DNA of 64,000 nucleotides, from assembly GCA_949128115.1 (NCBI GenBank), contig OX421966.1:34551042-34615041 (forward strand), in the 5' to 3' direction. The DNA comes from Anaspis maculata (lineage: Eukaryota; Arthropoda; Insecta; Coleoptera; Scraptiidae). The position numbers and the translations under genes are program-made. The notes beneath the pieces are model-generated. The model was not told the origin of the DNA. It saw nothing but the letters and a program-made list of their open reading frames with translations, and did no database searches. Positions 21,392 through 32,759 of this stretch are shown here, in pieces (position 1 is the stretch's first letter; each line of letters opens with the position of its first letter).

Positions 21392-23150
21392 AAGGACCCC
21401 GCACGATTCTTATGGAAAATGGCTCCCGGTTAAATTCTCTGAATTTTTGATATTCGAATACCGTGAACCCCAAACTCAAATAATGGACAGTTCTATACCC
21501 ACAGGGGGTTGAAGTTGGAGGTTTTGACCACTGACGTATAATACTAGACCGAGTTGTTTACATCCGTGCATGCGGCCAAGACCTAAATCCAGTATGGCCG
21601 ACGTCAGGAAAATAACAATATGCAAGTATATCAACTGAGGTGAGCCCGCTTAATAAATGCAGGGCCAATGTGTGGATTTTCACTCCAAATCGTCAAGATA
21701 CTCAATTTTGTACTATTTTTTGAAAAGATTTTCCATGTCTAATTGAAAATTAAGAAGTAAAGTAGGAGTAGAGGTAGAGAGTAGGGATTAAATTCCAAGT
21801 GATCACACCTCGTATTGTAGCACCTTGTTGTGGGAGCGGCTTGTTGTGAGTCGCGCGCTGCGGTCAGCTGATCGCGTTTCATGCTGCACACGTCACACCA
21901 TAGCGGTCCCATTTCTTGGACGCTTTTCGCTTATTATATTTTTCGTTTTGTTTGATATTTCGCTCATTTCGCGAGGTAATAATGGTGCAGTAGTGCCAGG
22001 TGTGCAAAGCTTCGGCATACCGGGAGCATACATTGACGTTATTTTGGACCTTTATTTGTCTTGCCTCTTTAACATAAAGAAAACGCTGCAAGCACGCCAA
22101 TGTGTCGTCCTGATAACAAACTCCCGCGCCCCCCCACTTTCCCCTGGTCCTAGTGGTTCTCGCGCGTCAACACAGTGTGTAATGGGGATAGGAAAGATCC
22201 GTCTAGTATTATACGTCAGTGGTTTTGACGGCTTCAAAATGATATAATGACGTTAATAGAAGCTTTTTATTTGGTTTCTCTTCAAGTTGTGTTTCATGCT
22301 AAATGAATTTATTTGACAGAAAAATATCAACCCCCTCCTCCACCCCCAATCCCTATCTACCATCATAAAATTCGAGATTACTCCCGAAAGCCATGCGGAT
22401 GGCTTCTGTGATTTAAATAATGAATTTTGACATACAAATTATTTTCCACCCCTGATGTTGGGGTGCCGATTTTCCAATTTTCCTCGGTTAACTTGGCTGA
22501 ATTTTTGGTATTGTGTAGTTCTAATTCTGCTGAACAAAAAGTTCTCATACCAAAACTTATTCCTATGAACAGTTTTTGTTCTGCAGGGGACTGAAGTTCA
22601 ATATTTATGCTCTCAAATCTTCAACTTCAGTCCTCTGTAGAACAAAAACTGTCCATAGGAATAAGTTTTGGCATGGGAACTTTTTGTTCAGCAGAACTAT
22701 AAGTACACAATACCAAAAATTCAGCCAAATTTACCGAGGAAAATTGGAAAATCGGCACCCCAACATTAGGGGTGGAAAATAATTTTTATGTCAAAATTCA
22801 TAATTTAAATCACATAAGCCATCTCCATGGCTTTTGAGAGTAATCTCGAATTTTGTGATGGTAGATAGGGGATGGGGGTGGAGGAGGGGGTTGATATTTT
22901 TCTGTCAAATAAATACATATAGCATGAAACACATCTTGAAGAGAAACCAAATAGGAACCTTTTATTAACGTCAGAATATCATTTTTAAGCCGTCACAACC
23001 TCCAACTTCAACCCCCTGTGGGTAAAAAACTGTCCATTATTTGAGTTTGAGGTTCACGGTATTTGATTAGTATTTCATGAGCTACATCATATAAAAAATT
23101 CAGAGAATTTAACCGGGAGCCATTTTCCATAAGAATCGTGCGGGGTCCTT
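21392..23150. repeat. Palindromic element, later split by a hAT insertion
   Basis: The left arm begins AAGGACCCCGCACGATTCTT and the right arm ends AAGAATCGTGCGGGGTCCTT at 23150. Arms pair throughout ('ggtgaac', 'cccacagggggttgaagttgg', 'ggtttctcttcaag', 'gatagggattgg') and meet near 22605 at 'cttcagtcc'. Without the insertion it would be about 1.06 kb. Its left arm carries the 693-bp hAT element, so the right arm preserves the unoccupied site. Confidence 0.88.
21529..22221. mobile_element. Non-autonomous hAT element, 693 bp, target duplication GTTTTGAC
   Basis: Terminal inverted repeats of 21 bp are perfect (CACTGACGTATAATAC... and its complement ending ...GTCAGTG). The 8-bp duplication GTTTTGAC is exact at 21521-21528 and 22222-22229. 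The opposite palindrome arm reads 'ggttgtgacgg' (as complement) at the empty site, one base different. The interior has a GC-rich segment and a 140-codon frame (21825-22247) that runs past the element end and lacks transposase motifs. Perfect termini and duplication indicate a fairly recent insertion. Confidence 0.92.
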
Positions 23151-23159
23151 TTCTACTTT

Positions 23160-23800
23160 AGCATTGTAGGCTTGCCGCCTTTTCACCTGGTGTGAAACTG
23201 ACTTTTCTGGAAGTAAAGTTATATTTCTTATCAAATTCATATTGATATTAAAATCTTGGAAAACTGACCTGGTCATAAGTGGACGTGCGACTAGGAGGAC
23301 GCAGAGCTGTGTTACCGTCATGTAGACACCAAAAGAGCACGGGGCGGCCACAAATCTAAGTCATCTTGACGGCGGCCCATTCAGGGTCGACAAAAACTCG
23401 TCCCGGGAAGCCCCAAAACGAAAGCAAATTGCAAATTGGAGGTACTTACATCAATTTCGGTCCAACACGCAACTTTGAGCGGCTGGGTTTTTTGAAATTT
23501 GGTTTAATTTATTTTTTACACGTAAATTGTATTTTTGACTGGAAGAGGCGAAAGGGTTGATGATTGCATGGGGCCCCTTTTTTGGACGAAGGGCATTGTA
23601 TACTCTTTAATTGAAAGCATCGAAAGTTGAACCGGCTTCGAGAGGTTAGGAATATTTTTCACAATTGTCAAATATCAAGGCTCTTTTGATTTATTTGTTC
23701 ATTGGCGAAAATTAAAAACAGGTCGAAAAATTGCTACATTTTCCAATAAAATGGAAAAAAGCGTCAGACATCACGTGCCGCAAAAATGTTCCGGCTATCT
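23160..23800. repeat. Dispersed repeat family X, copy 1
   Basis: Shares ordered words with 35700-36345: 'ttaccgtcat' and 'tagacaccaaaa', then 'aactcgtc...ccccaaaac', then 'ttcattg(g/a)cgaaaattaaaaac', 'ttttccaataaaat' and 'aaaagcgtcagacatcacgt'. Both copies are non-coding or decayed. Internal short frames differ between copies. Confidence 0.6.
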
Positions 23801-24795
23801 GCAGAGGAAATACGCAAAAAATGTGTTTTAAAACTGGTCCGTCCAGAGCAGCCAACTGCAAAGCTTTGGGGATTTTCTATATTTCACATTTGGAAACTTA
23901 GAATCAAAATCTCACAGCCGACTAGAATCACGGTACAAGTGAACCTAGTTTATCAAAAAATGACAAGAACTGTATCTCACTGAACTTGACTTGCGATATG
24001 CCCTCGGATATGCCGTTTGAAAGCCCATAAAAACAGTGTATTCCGTTGGATTGAGACTAAATTTGACAGGAAGCAACACAACATAATAGTCAAATTAAGT
24101 CTGCAGTTACAATTGTTCCACCACTTTCCAGTCGAGCGTTATGAATTTTCAGAATTTCTCCTAGCCGTTGCCACTCGAGAGGGCCTCTCGCCCGTATTTT
24201 GACCAGGACGACTCGTTTTTGATTCAGGACTCCACTGAAAAATTCATTCCTGCTCGGGGATAGACTTATTCGAAAAATTTCAACTGATATCGAAAGTAAA
24301 TTGGATTGGGCATTGTGTAGACCCATTTTCAAAATCGGCACGGTTCCGGTTCTCCGACGGTAATTTTTTCAAGACGAAATTAGCACATTCCGTGAATTTG
24401 AAAAAACTGCAATGCAAACTTTGACATACATACGATGAGCGGATGAGCCCCACGAAATATTCATTTTAGATTCAGACATGCTGGGAATGAAAATTTGAGA
24501 AAAGACTGATTAATTTTTGGAGGGAAAATTTTCGAAATCGGACCCACGGTTTCTGAGTTTTCATCATTTCATATCTGGTACAGTTGGAAAACTGTAAATT
24601 TTCCAACTTTTTATCCCGTGAATAGATTTTCACAATTTTTTTTCTAAACAAGAGGTAAACCGGCTCTCGAACATTGTCCAACAATCTTCTTTCCAATTTC
24701 CCGGGAATTTCCTTGTTGAAAATGTAAAACAGCCATCCATGGAGAAGGTTCCTGGTTTTAGCTGAAGAGCGTGTTTTTTAGCGTGTTTTTTTTAA
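23801..24795. other. Intergenic, nothing recognised
   Basis: AT-rich. The frames at 24090-24341 (-) and 24472-24696 (-) have no recognisable content. Confidence 0.35.
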
Positions 24796-25847
24796 TACAG
24801 GGTGGTCCGACTTTTATGTCATTAAATTTAAGGATCGATAGAGAATAATTAATGAAGGGGACTTTCTCCAGAAAACATATTTGAGAAATGCCTAATAACA
24901 GAGATACAGCCCTTCAAAGTTGGAAATAAATAATCGTTTTTTCGCATAACTTTTGGACCGTTCAACCGATTTGATTATAAATAGGACCAAAGGTTCACTG
25001 AAATTATCCCCTGTCGAACAATCATAACATATTCCATAAAAAAGTTTCAGGGGCTTGGACATTAGGGGGTGACCCTACTTCCCCCCCCCCCCCTATTTTT
25101 CACCCCCTAGTTATTTTTGGAAACTGTTCATAATTTTGAATTCTACGTTCGATTTTGAAGAAAAAATCACTGTTGCAAAATTTTGATTAGAGGCTTCGTT
25201 TAGGAGATATTTGGGTTTGAAACTTTGGGAAACATCCCGAAATCGCCACTTTCCAAGGTTTAAGAATTAAAATCCAAAGAAACTCATGATTTCTCAGCTG
25301 AAAAAGGTTTTCTAGAATTTCTAAGTTGATAGACCACCATTTTTTCCAAAACACCGGAAATTTTCAGGAAAAAAAAATTGTGTTCTGGAAAGTAGCGATT
25401 TCGGGATGTTTTCCAAAGTTTCAAACTCGAATATCTCCTAAACGAAGCCTCCAATCAAAATTTTGCAAGAGTGACTTTTCCTTCTAAATTGAACGTAGAA
25501 TTCAAAATTATGAGCAGTTTTCAAAAATAACCGGTGGGTGAGAAATAGGGGGGAGGGGGGGGGGGGTAGGAACCCCCTGATATCTACGCTCCTGAAACTT
25601 TTTTATGGAACATGTTATGATTGTTCGACAGGGAATAACTTCAGTAAACCTTTGGTTCTATTTTGAATGAAATCGGTTGAGCAGTTCAAAAGTTATGCGG
25701 AAAAAACGATTATTTATTTCCAACTTTGAAGGGCTGTATCTCTGTTATTAGGCATTTTTCAAATATGTTTTCTGGAGAAAGTCCCCTTCATTTTCCATTT
25801 CCTATTGATCCTTAAATTTAATGACATAAAACGAGGACCACCCTGTA
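24796..25847. repeat. Palindromic TACAGGGTGGTCC element, 1.05 kb, TAA-flanked
   Basis: The left arm TACAGGGTGGTCCGACTTTT and right arm ending ...GGACCACCCTGTA mirror each other over the whole length ('ggggactttctccagaaaac', 'tacagcccttcaaagttgg', 'cccgaaatcgccactttcc' and complements). Poly-C near 25081 faces poly-G near 25551. TAA lies at 24793-24795 and 25848-25850. Confidence 0.9.
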
Positions 25848-25899
25848 TAAGGGCTGGAACTTTTGCCCTCTAGAATGTCTAGAACACTAGAACAGTCCA

Positions 25900-26580
25900 C
25901 CAGAATATTCAAAAGTATTTGAGATAATTCCACAACATTCCAGAATGTTCCGGTATGTTCTAGAATAGAATGTGCGGGAATAGTCTGGAACGTTCGAAAA
26001 CATCCCTGAACATTCCAAATAATTTTGAAACATTCGAGATCATTCCATAACACTCCAAAATGTTCCGGTATGTTCTGGAATGATTGGGATAATCTGGAAC
26101 GTTCAGAAACATCCCGGAACATTCCAGATCATTGTGGAGCATTCGTGATCATTCCAGAACATTTCCATTTCAGAATGTTCTGGTATGTTCGGGAATAGTC
26201 TGAAGGTTCAGAGACAATCCGTAACATTCCAACCCATTGTGGAATGTTCGAGATCATTTCACAACATTCCAGAATGTTCCGGCATGTTCTGAAATAATTT
26301 GGAACGTTCAGAAACATGCAGTAACATTCCATATCATTGTGGAGGGTTCGTTATCATTCCACAACATTCCAGAATGTTTTGGTATGTTCGGAAATAGTCT
26401 GAAATGTTCAGAAACATTCCGGAACATTCTAATCCATTGTGGCACATTCTACATAGTTTCATAGCATTCTAGAATGTTCCGGTATGTTCCAGAATGTTCA
26501 AGAATAGTCTTGAACGTTCGGAAACATCCCGGAACATTCCAGATCATTGTCAGAGATCATTCCACAACATTTTGGAATTG
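25900..26580. repeat. Minisatellite, six units of about 100-116 bp, built of GAA/TTC pentamers
   Basis: The landmark '(c/t)ggtatgttc' recurs near 25951, 26066, 26182, 26281, 26381 and 26481, giving units of about 115, 116, 99, 100 and 100 bp. Each unit is largely 'acattccagaatgttc' and 'ggaacgttcagaaacat' words, i.e. alternating nGAAn and nTTCn pentamers. At 26487-26504 the order TTCnnGAAnnTTCnnGAA is perfect, a four-pentamer heat-shock-factor-type site. Frames open on both strands here are repeat artefacts. Confidence 0.85.
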
Positions 26581-26605
26581 TTCATTTATTTTCAACGTTT
26601 TTCTG

Positions 26606-26908
26606 TCACTTTTTTAACGTTTCTGTGGACTGTCCTGCACTCCGTGGGGCGCGAATCTTGAGACAGGTGTATATTGCCCTCGATATTGCCCTAATTTCAG
26701 AAGCTGTGGTTTGACGGTTCACGAAGTCACCGTGTTCTTTGTGTATTGATGGGATACTCCTCGGGATAATCACTTTATGGAAGTTCAGAACAGGTATACA
26801 AACCACGATACGATCTAGGGTGGATTGAGGGTTTAATAAGTTTATGGCTGTACCCAACCGTGATGGTGATGTCACAATTGGCTTGACTCTCGGCCTCAAT
26901 CGATTCAT
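26606..26908 (-). CDS. Unrecognised 100-residue frame, possibly a decayed gene
   Basis: An ATG-started frame abuts the minisatellite. It is basic, with no signal peptide, membrane segment or motif that I recognise (MNRLRPRVKPIVTSPSRLG...). Composition is more even than in the neighbouring repeats, which is why it is listed. Without splice sites or a family match it may be chance or the remnant of a transposon gene. Confidence 0.2.
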   Translation of the reverse strand: MNRLRPRVKPIVTSPSRLGTAINLLNPQSTLDRIVVCIPVLNFHKVIIPRSIPSIHKEHGDFVNRQTTASEIRAISRAIYTCLKIRAPRSAGQSTETLKK

Positions 26909-27289
26909 GATCTCGGTCGACGGTCATGATTTAAAAATTTAAAATCGAGCACTCAAGTCTCGACCTAAGTAAACTACATAATTCTTTCGAATAACTATGT
27001 ATCTGTCTACTAATTTACCCGGCGATCACCATCATCTATAATAATTATTTATAAAATAAGAAAAATTGAAAAAATAAATAAAAAATACAAATGTTACAAA
27101 AGTAATATGACCAGCTTGTAAGTAGGAATATATCAACTTACTTTGTGAACTAAATTAGGTCAAAATCCAGTGATTAAATTTGGAACTAACAAAAAGAAAA
27201 ATATTTTTTTTCAAAACTCAACTTTGATACCCGGTTGCAAGGACGAGGTAGTTACGTTTGCTGCGGAGCAAATGTACTCCGGTTTGCAA
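26909..27289. other. Intergenic, AT-rich, nothing recognised
   Basis: No feature supported. Confidence 0.4.
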
Positions 27290-27606
27290 GAAGAGGGTAC
27301 TCCGGTAATTTCCGGAAGATTCCCGGGAATTCCGGTGATGCGATTTCCGAAAGGTTTCCGTGAATTCCGGTGATTTCTGAAAACTTTCGGGAAGTCCGGT
27401 GATTTCCGAAAGACTTCCGGGCGAGCTTCCGGGAATTCCGGCGATTTTCGAAAGATTTCCGTGAATTTCGGTGAATTCCGGAATTCCGTCGATGTGATAT
27501 CCAGAAGAATTCCGGAAATTTCGGTGATTTCCAAGAAAATTCCGGTGATTTCCGAACGATTTCCGGGAAATCCGGTGATTTCCGAAAGACTTCCGGGCTC
27601 GGAAGA
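27290..27606. repeat. Minisatellite of TTCCGGGAATTCCGGTGATTT-type units
   Basis: Degenerate tandem units of roughly 35 bp follow the pattern 'ttccg(g/t)gaattccggtgatttccgaaaga'. The motif TTCNNNGAA (for example TTCCGGGAA, TTCCGTGAA) occurs repeatedly. The 186-codon minus-strand frame over this block reads as repeated ITE/GI motifs and is a repeat artefact. Confidence 0.8.
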
Positions 27607-28024
27607 AATCAACCCCTCAGTTTTTTTCAATTCAGCTTCACAAAGGAGATATAGCCCTTCAAATGTGACCAAAAAAAAACAGTTTATTGAATAATTCAAA
27701 AACGAATAAAGCCGGACAGAGAGACAGAAAGATGGACGGACAAAGCGAGGACCGAGGCGAGGACATACCAAAGTCTATCTGCCTGCTGAGAGAAGTCACC
27801 GGGAACACCGTTGTGAATTTCGAAGTAAAACGACAACTCTAGAAAATGGTCCATAACCTAAACTCTGGCATTCCACTGACAGCGCTCTTACAGGGTGGAA
27901 TGTGTCACCCTATGCTCGTCTGCTATATTTGAAATAAGAGCTGAATGCATTATTATCAGCAACAGCGAGATCATTAGGCAGTCGAGCAAGAGTGTCTGGC
28001 AGTCATTTTTGGCGTTTATTATGT
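27607..28024. other. Intergenic with GGACGGAC-type motif
   Basis: 'gccggacagagagacagaaagatggacggac' (27711-27741) is a motif seen at the end of several dispersed repeats here (31995, 33280, 39495, 60118). A short 'acagggtggaatgtgtcaccct' hairpin sits near 27890. Confidence 0.4.
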
Positions 28025-28581
28025 GCAGGGTGGTCCAGGTTTTAGTCGACAAACTTTGCAGGCTGATAAAGGGTAAAAAAGAAGTCGACTCACCCCAAAA
28101 AGTACATACCTATCTAAAATGCATATCAACAAAGTTACAGGCCTTAAAAGTTGCAGAAAAAAAATTGTTTTTTCTTGACGACTTTTGAACAGCTTGACCG
28201 ATTCCGCTCAAATTTTGCATAGATGGTCAAGAAACACGTCCCCAGTGATTTTTTAAAGAAAATTCTGACAGAATGATGCAGTGCCGTAGATATGGGAGAG
28301 TACTCACCCTCTTACCCCCCTACTTTCTATGCCAGTGGATATTTTGGAAAACCGATGAAAGTACTGAATTTCGCGTTTTCAATTTTGAAGGAAAATTTGA
28401 AGCAAAATCGGTCAAGCTGTTCGAAAGTTATCAAGAAAAATCAATTTTTTTATGCAACTTTGGAGGCCTGTAACTTTGTTAATATGCATTTTAGATATGT
28501 ACTTTTTGGGATGAGCCGACCCCTTTTTTCACCCTTTATCAGCCTGCAAAGTTTGACGACTAAAACCTGGACCAGCCTGTA
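28025..28581. repeat. Palindromic foldback element (GCAGGGTGGTCCAGG)
   Basis: The left arm 'gcagggtggtccaggttttagt' mirrors 'actaaaacctggaccagcctgta'. 'gcaggctgataaagggt', 'aagtacatacctatctaaaa' and 'ttacaggcctt' pair with their complements. The centre is near 28303. No coding capacity. Confidence 0.85.
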
Positions 28582-31330
28582 TTCCTAGTTGAGTTGATTT
28601 TTTTCTACTGAAGATGGTATGCAAGCGAGGGGACAAGCTCCAGTTCGTGAACAGTAACCATGGCAACTGTATAGTGTGTTCAGTTGAACTGACTGGGTGA
28701 CTGGCCTTGAGAACAGAGAAATAAAACACTTGAAACATTGACAATGATTGGACATACGATTGGAGGATTTAATGCTCAAAATCAAAGACACGCAATATCT
28801 GTCAAGCAAAAGATCATTAGTCTCAGTTTGAGAACCGTAAAATTGTGAAATTTTTCGCAATTAACGTGAGAAAATCCACGATTCGAAAACTAATTGGGTG
28901 TCGACCCCGGCAGTTTGTTATCTTTAAGCTCTCGTCTAAGCTCGTTATCAAGTTGGTAATCATTACCTAAAATTAGAGCGAGTATTGGAATTACCGCTGT
29001 GATATTCAAAATATTTTTGCAAGTCGGCCATGGTGATTTTTGTCTCGTTGATATTTTCTATTTCGTACGTCACTGAATAATCCGAAATTGATGAACACAA
29101 TCATACGCACAAAAGACTGCAATCTTTTGCATCTCCTGGGCAACGCAACGTTCTTCTTCAAAATTTGGAATTATCGCTTGGAAAAGGAATATGTGAGCTA
29201 TTTATAACTCGGCATAATGTCGATTTTATTGGGTAATTATCGTTTGGTAAAAGATCGCTACGCTTCTTTTTTCGTATTTCTCATTCCTTCCAGCCAAAAC
29301 GTCTTTGTATGTATAGTACACTGTGGCAGTATATAATATTGACCCCGCCGATCCTCCGTGGAGGTCGTCGGGGTGAATCTGCTGTGTCTCACGAGTCAAG
29401 GTTCATTCAATATTACCATCAGCGCTATAGTTTCTTTTTTATTGAGGAAACGTCATCAAGGTGATGACGATATATGAAATGTGCTCTCGCTATAAGTACC
29501 TACGTAAGTAATTCACGAAGCGTCGAAGCCGTGCCTGTTTTGTACGAAAAAAAAATCAAAATCAGAGCCGGATCTTTGGCGTTTGCACGACACAAAATGA
29601 ATGAAAACTAAAAATAGAATTTTTAAATAAGTACGCACTACCCAACTGGAAATTGAAAATCGCTGATGGAGTTGAACTGCATGCACGCCAGGGGAATTGG
29701 CTATAAAAGAAAAATACTATTTTTAGGCAAAGAGGTGGAGACCGACCGACCTAAGACAGAACAGAAAAGTACTCGTTAGCGAGGTGAAATATCACATTTT
29801 TGCTTGTGGCAGTTAGTCTAGTACTTACTTCAGCATTAGATCTGAACAGTATACAAATTCACTAAAACTAGAAAAAAAATCAGGCCGTCTTCCAAAGCAC
29901 CGAGGAAAGCACATCTGTCCGTGGGCTAAGTAACATTCATGGAAGCACCTGAGTGTACCTACTCATTTATTGCAATAATGATGTATAAAATACCCATTCA
30001 ATGTGATTATCGAGTTGATTACTGACAAAAAGCTGAATATTGTTTACATGCAAAGAAAGTGAAGTTTGTGTGCAGTGCATTCTACTGATAAATTGACTTC
30101 ATCTTTGAAGAGGTACAGTACAGTAGTATTATATTCAACCGGTAGGTGCTCTTCAGGGTTAGTTATTGTTTCATGTATTCGTTTCGAGATTCGTTTCCAC
30201 TGTGAGCTTTTTTCAGCTAATAATAATGGAGGTTTACTGTGTTTGCAGCTCGGTTTGCAGAGCTCTTGATTTTCATTAGAATCGCTCTCGCCAAAGTTCA
30301 GACTGGCGGATAAAAGATGTAACCTTATCAATAAATAATAAATTATCGTTTTTATCTCAAGTTTTTTCCTTCCAAAAGTAATTCTGCTTGATTTAAATGT
30401 AACAAGTGACCCTGTAAAATTAAGACAACATTGAACCACTACTACTGGCTTGCTAAAATATTTGATCAAATTGACAGTGAATCAGAGACGGTAAGGCCAC
30501 TGGATATTTGGAAAATCGTTGGATTTTTTGTGCGGTTCATTGAAAGCTGTACTTTTGAAATAATTAGTATCCTACTATCTGAATGCACTGGTATACAGCG
30601 CTGACCGCAATTATTACCAAATTACTGTTGAAATTTTCACAACACCATGTGTTTCTGTTTCTACTATACTACACAACGAAATCACCATCTTCCGGTGATA
30701 CCACCAGTCCACCACCATCACCACTCCTTTGAAGTGCAATAAATTTTATCAATTCTAGTAGTGATGACGTTGTGTCATCGAGAGATATTTTATTTCAACC
30801 AAGTAAGTGACCTACTGAATAATAGGTGTAATAATAATTATGTTCTTCCGAGTGTTCTTCAAAGTCTAAATGGCGTGTGAAATTTATGGTTTATGAACTT
30901 AGTACCTACTCAGTTTATCCACAGCCGTAGGTTACTATTATTAACACTTTAAACGATATATACATAAAGATTGGTATAATAGTGAAAAATTTTCAGCGCT
31001 TTCCGTTATGTAACACCCAGCTTATAATGAGGATTAGATTAACACACCCACCTCACTTAAATACTAATTATGACCGTCAATTAGGTGATAAGAGAGGAGA
31101 AGGTGCCTTTCCGATAAGATCGGTATAGATAATTGGAACACTCGGAGGTGCAGGTTTCAAAAAGTAGTGTTTTTTTTTCACGGTCAATTTGCAAGTAACC
31201 TAGTCTTGTCAACTATTTAGTCGAATCTTTATCGAACTTTCAACGAGCTCATTATGAACCTACGAAGAAACAAACGAGTATGCCTCATGGGCATGAGGCT
31301 CAGTAGCGCACTACTTTTTTGAAGGATTAG
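28582..31330. other. 2.7-kb stretch without recognised repeats or genes
   Basis: This is the longest part of the 20-37 kb interval free of obvious inverted repeats. The frame 30044-30469 (-) is open for 141 codons but lacks motifs and overlaps another frame. It could be single-copy intergenic or regulatory DNA, but nothing specific can be supported. Confidence 0.4.
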
Positions 31331-32080
31331 TGAACGCAAGATGTTAACTAGGGTTCTACCGTTATTTGGGCAGAAATTTCAATATGGCGGCCAAAATAGC
31401 GGCAGAATTATGCAATTTGGCTTAAAAATCAGAATGATCGTACTAAACAAGGGTAAGTTCCAAGTTTCATGAAAATCGTTCCATTAATAAGAAATTTCAA
31501 TATGGCGGCCAAGGTGGCGGCAGAACATCATTTGTACAAAATCGGATCTATTTTGATGAAGTTCACATCGCCTGCGAATTTCACTTGAATCGGACCACTT
31601 TCAGAGAAATTCAAAATGGCATAATATCAAAGATGACAAAAATCATTGGTCAACTTTATATGGTGGTCACGTACGCATTCGATTGGCGTTTGCACCACAT
31701 TGATATCTCTTTTCGTTGAGGCATAATTCTCCTAGTTCTATCACTTTGAAACATGTCCAATATGGAGAATACAAGATGACGGCGGGGCATCAATTGTCGA
31801 GAATTGGATGGATCTTGATGTGGTTCACATTGCCTGTAAATTTCATTACAATCGGATCACTTTTAGAGAAATTCAGAATGGCGGATCAAAGATGACGGCA
31901 AAGTACCAAAAAACCAAAAGTCAACTTGACATCCTGGACATATTTATTATTGATCAGCCTTTACACCACATCGATATATTTTTTCCCTGAGGAGTTATCC
32001 TGGGTACGGACGGACGGATCGACAAAATGAAACTAAAAGCGCCTTTTCCCATTGTTTTGGGAAAGTGCGCCAAAAATGAA
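31331..32080. repeat. Dispersed repeat with AATATGGCGGCCAA motifs and an ACGGACGGAC end
   Basis: 'caatatggcggccaa' and variants occur near 31381, 31498 and 31875 with spacer text such as 'gtttcatgaaaatcgttccat' and 'aagatgac(g)g'. It closes with 'ggtacggacggacggatcg'. Similar blocks are at about 39060-39510 and 59720-60135. Probably an interspersed family. No coding content is recognised. Confidence 0.6.
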
Positions 32081-32189
32081 AATCGTGAGACACGAATCAA
32101 ACGGTTTCAGGTTTCACTAAAATCGGTTCATTGATGAAGAAGTTGAATATGGCGACTCAAAGTGGCGCTGTGGACCGTGAGGTAAACCC

Positions 32190-32340
32190 TGAGGGCTAAA
32201 TTTCAAGTCCAAGTTGCAACCCGCGCAGCGTGGCGCAAGTAGTCACGTGATCCCTCTGTGCCAATGAGCATGCCATTATTGGATCACGTGACTACTTGCG
32301 GCCACGCTGCGCGGGTTGCAACTCGGACTTGAAATTTGGC
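32190..32340. repeat. Short hairpin MITE with AAATTTCAAGTCC ends
   Basis: 'gggctaaatttcaagtcc', then 'agttgcaacccgcgcagcgt', mirrors 'acgctgcgcgggttgcaact' and 'ggacttgaaatttggccc'. The loop is about 50 bp. TGA lies on both sides. The stem is nearly perfect, so it is a recent or conserved copy. Confidence 0.85.
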
Positions 32341-32387
32341 CCTGAGGACCATAAAATATCTGCTTGATACACGGGTGACTAAACCTG

Positions 32388-32515
32388 TGGTGGAACCACG
32401 AGCACTCGACAGTTGTCGATCTCGACAATTTTTACTTTTCTAAAGGGTGAAGGGTGCAGAGGGGAAAGGGGAAATTGTCGAGATCGACAACTGTCGAGTG
32501 CTCGTGGTTCCACCA
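32388..32515. repeat. Short hairpin MITE with TGGTGGAACCACGAGC ends, CTG-flanked
   Basis: Arms of about 45 bp are essentially perfect (TGGTGGAACCACGAGCACTC... with its complement ...GTTCCACCA). CTG is at 32385-32387 and 32516-32518. The arms themselves contain a smaller palindrome (TTGTCGATCTCGACAA). Confidence 0.88.
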
Positions 32516-32759
32516 CTGATCTGATGATCGCTTTTGGGCAAGTTTAATATGACGATGGCAGCGAAATATGAGCGGAATGTAGTAAAATATAATGGAGGCT
32601 GAAAGCTAAGATGCCGTGAATATTTTAAGTAGTTTCAGTTAACGAAAGCTACCAAAAAACTAGATCTTCAGAACCAGTTGAGGTTGAGGATGAGCTCTGC
32701 TGACGAGGATGAGCTTTGCTGACAAAAAAAAATTTATGTGGCGGGCCAAGATGATGCCG

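Noticed and set aside
25802..26464. Frames over the HSE-like array
   Set aside because: Open on both strands because the unit lacks stops in some phases; purely repeat-driven.
27211..27771. 186-codon minus-strand frame
   Set aside because: It is mostly the translated minisatellite (repeated ITE/GI words), and no real protein signal remains after removing the repeat.
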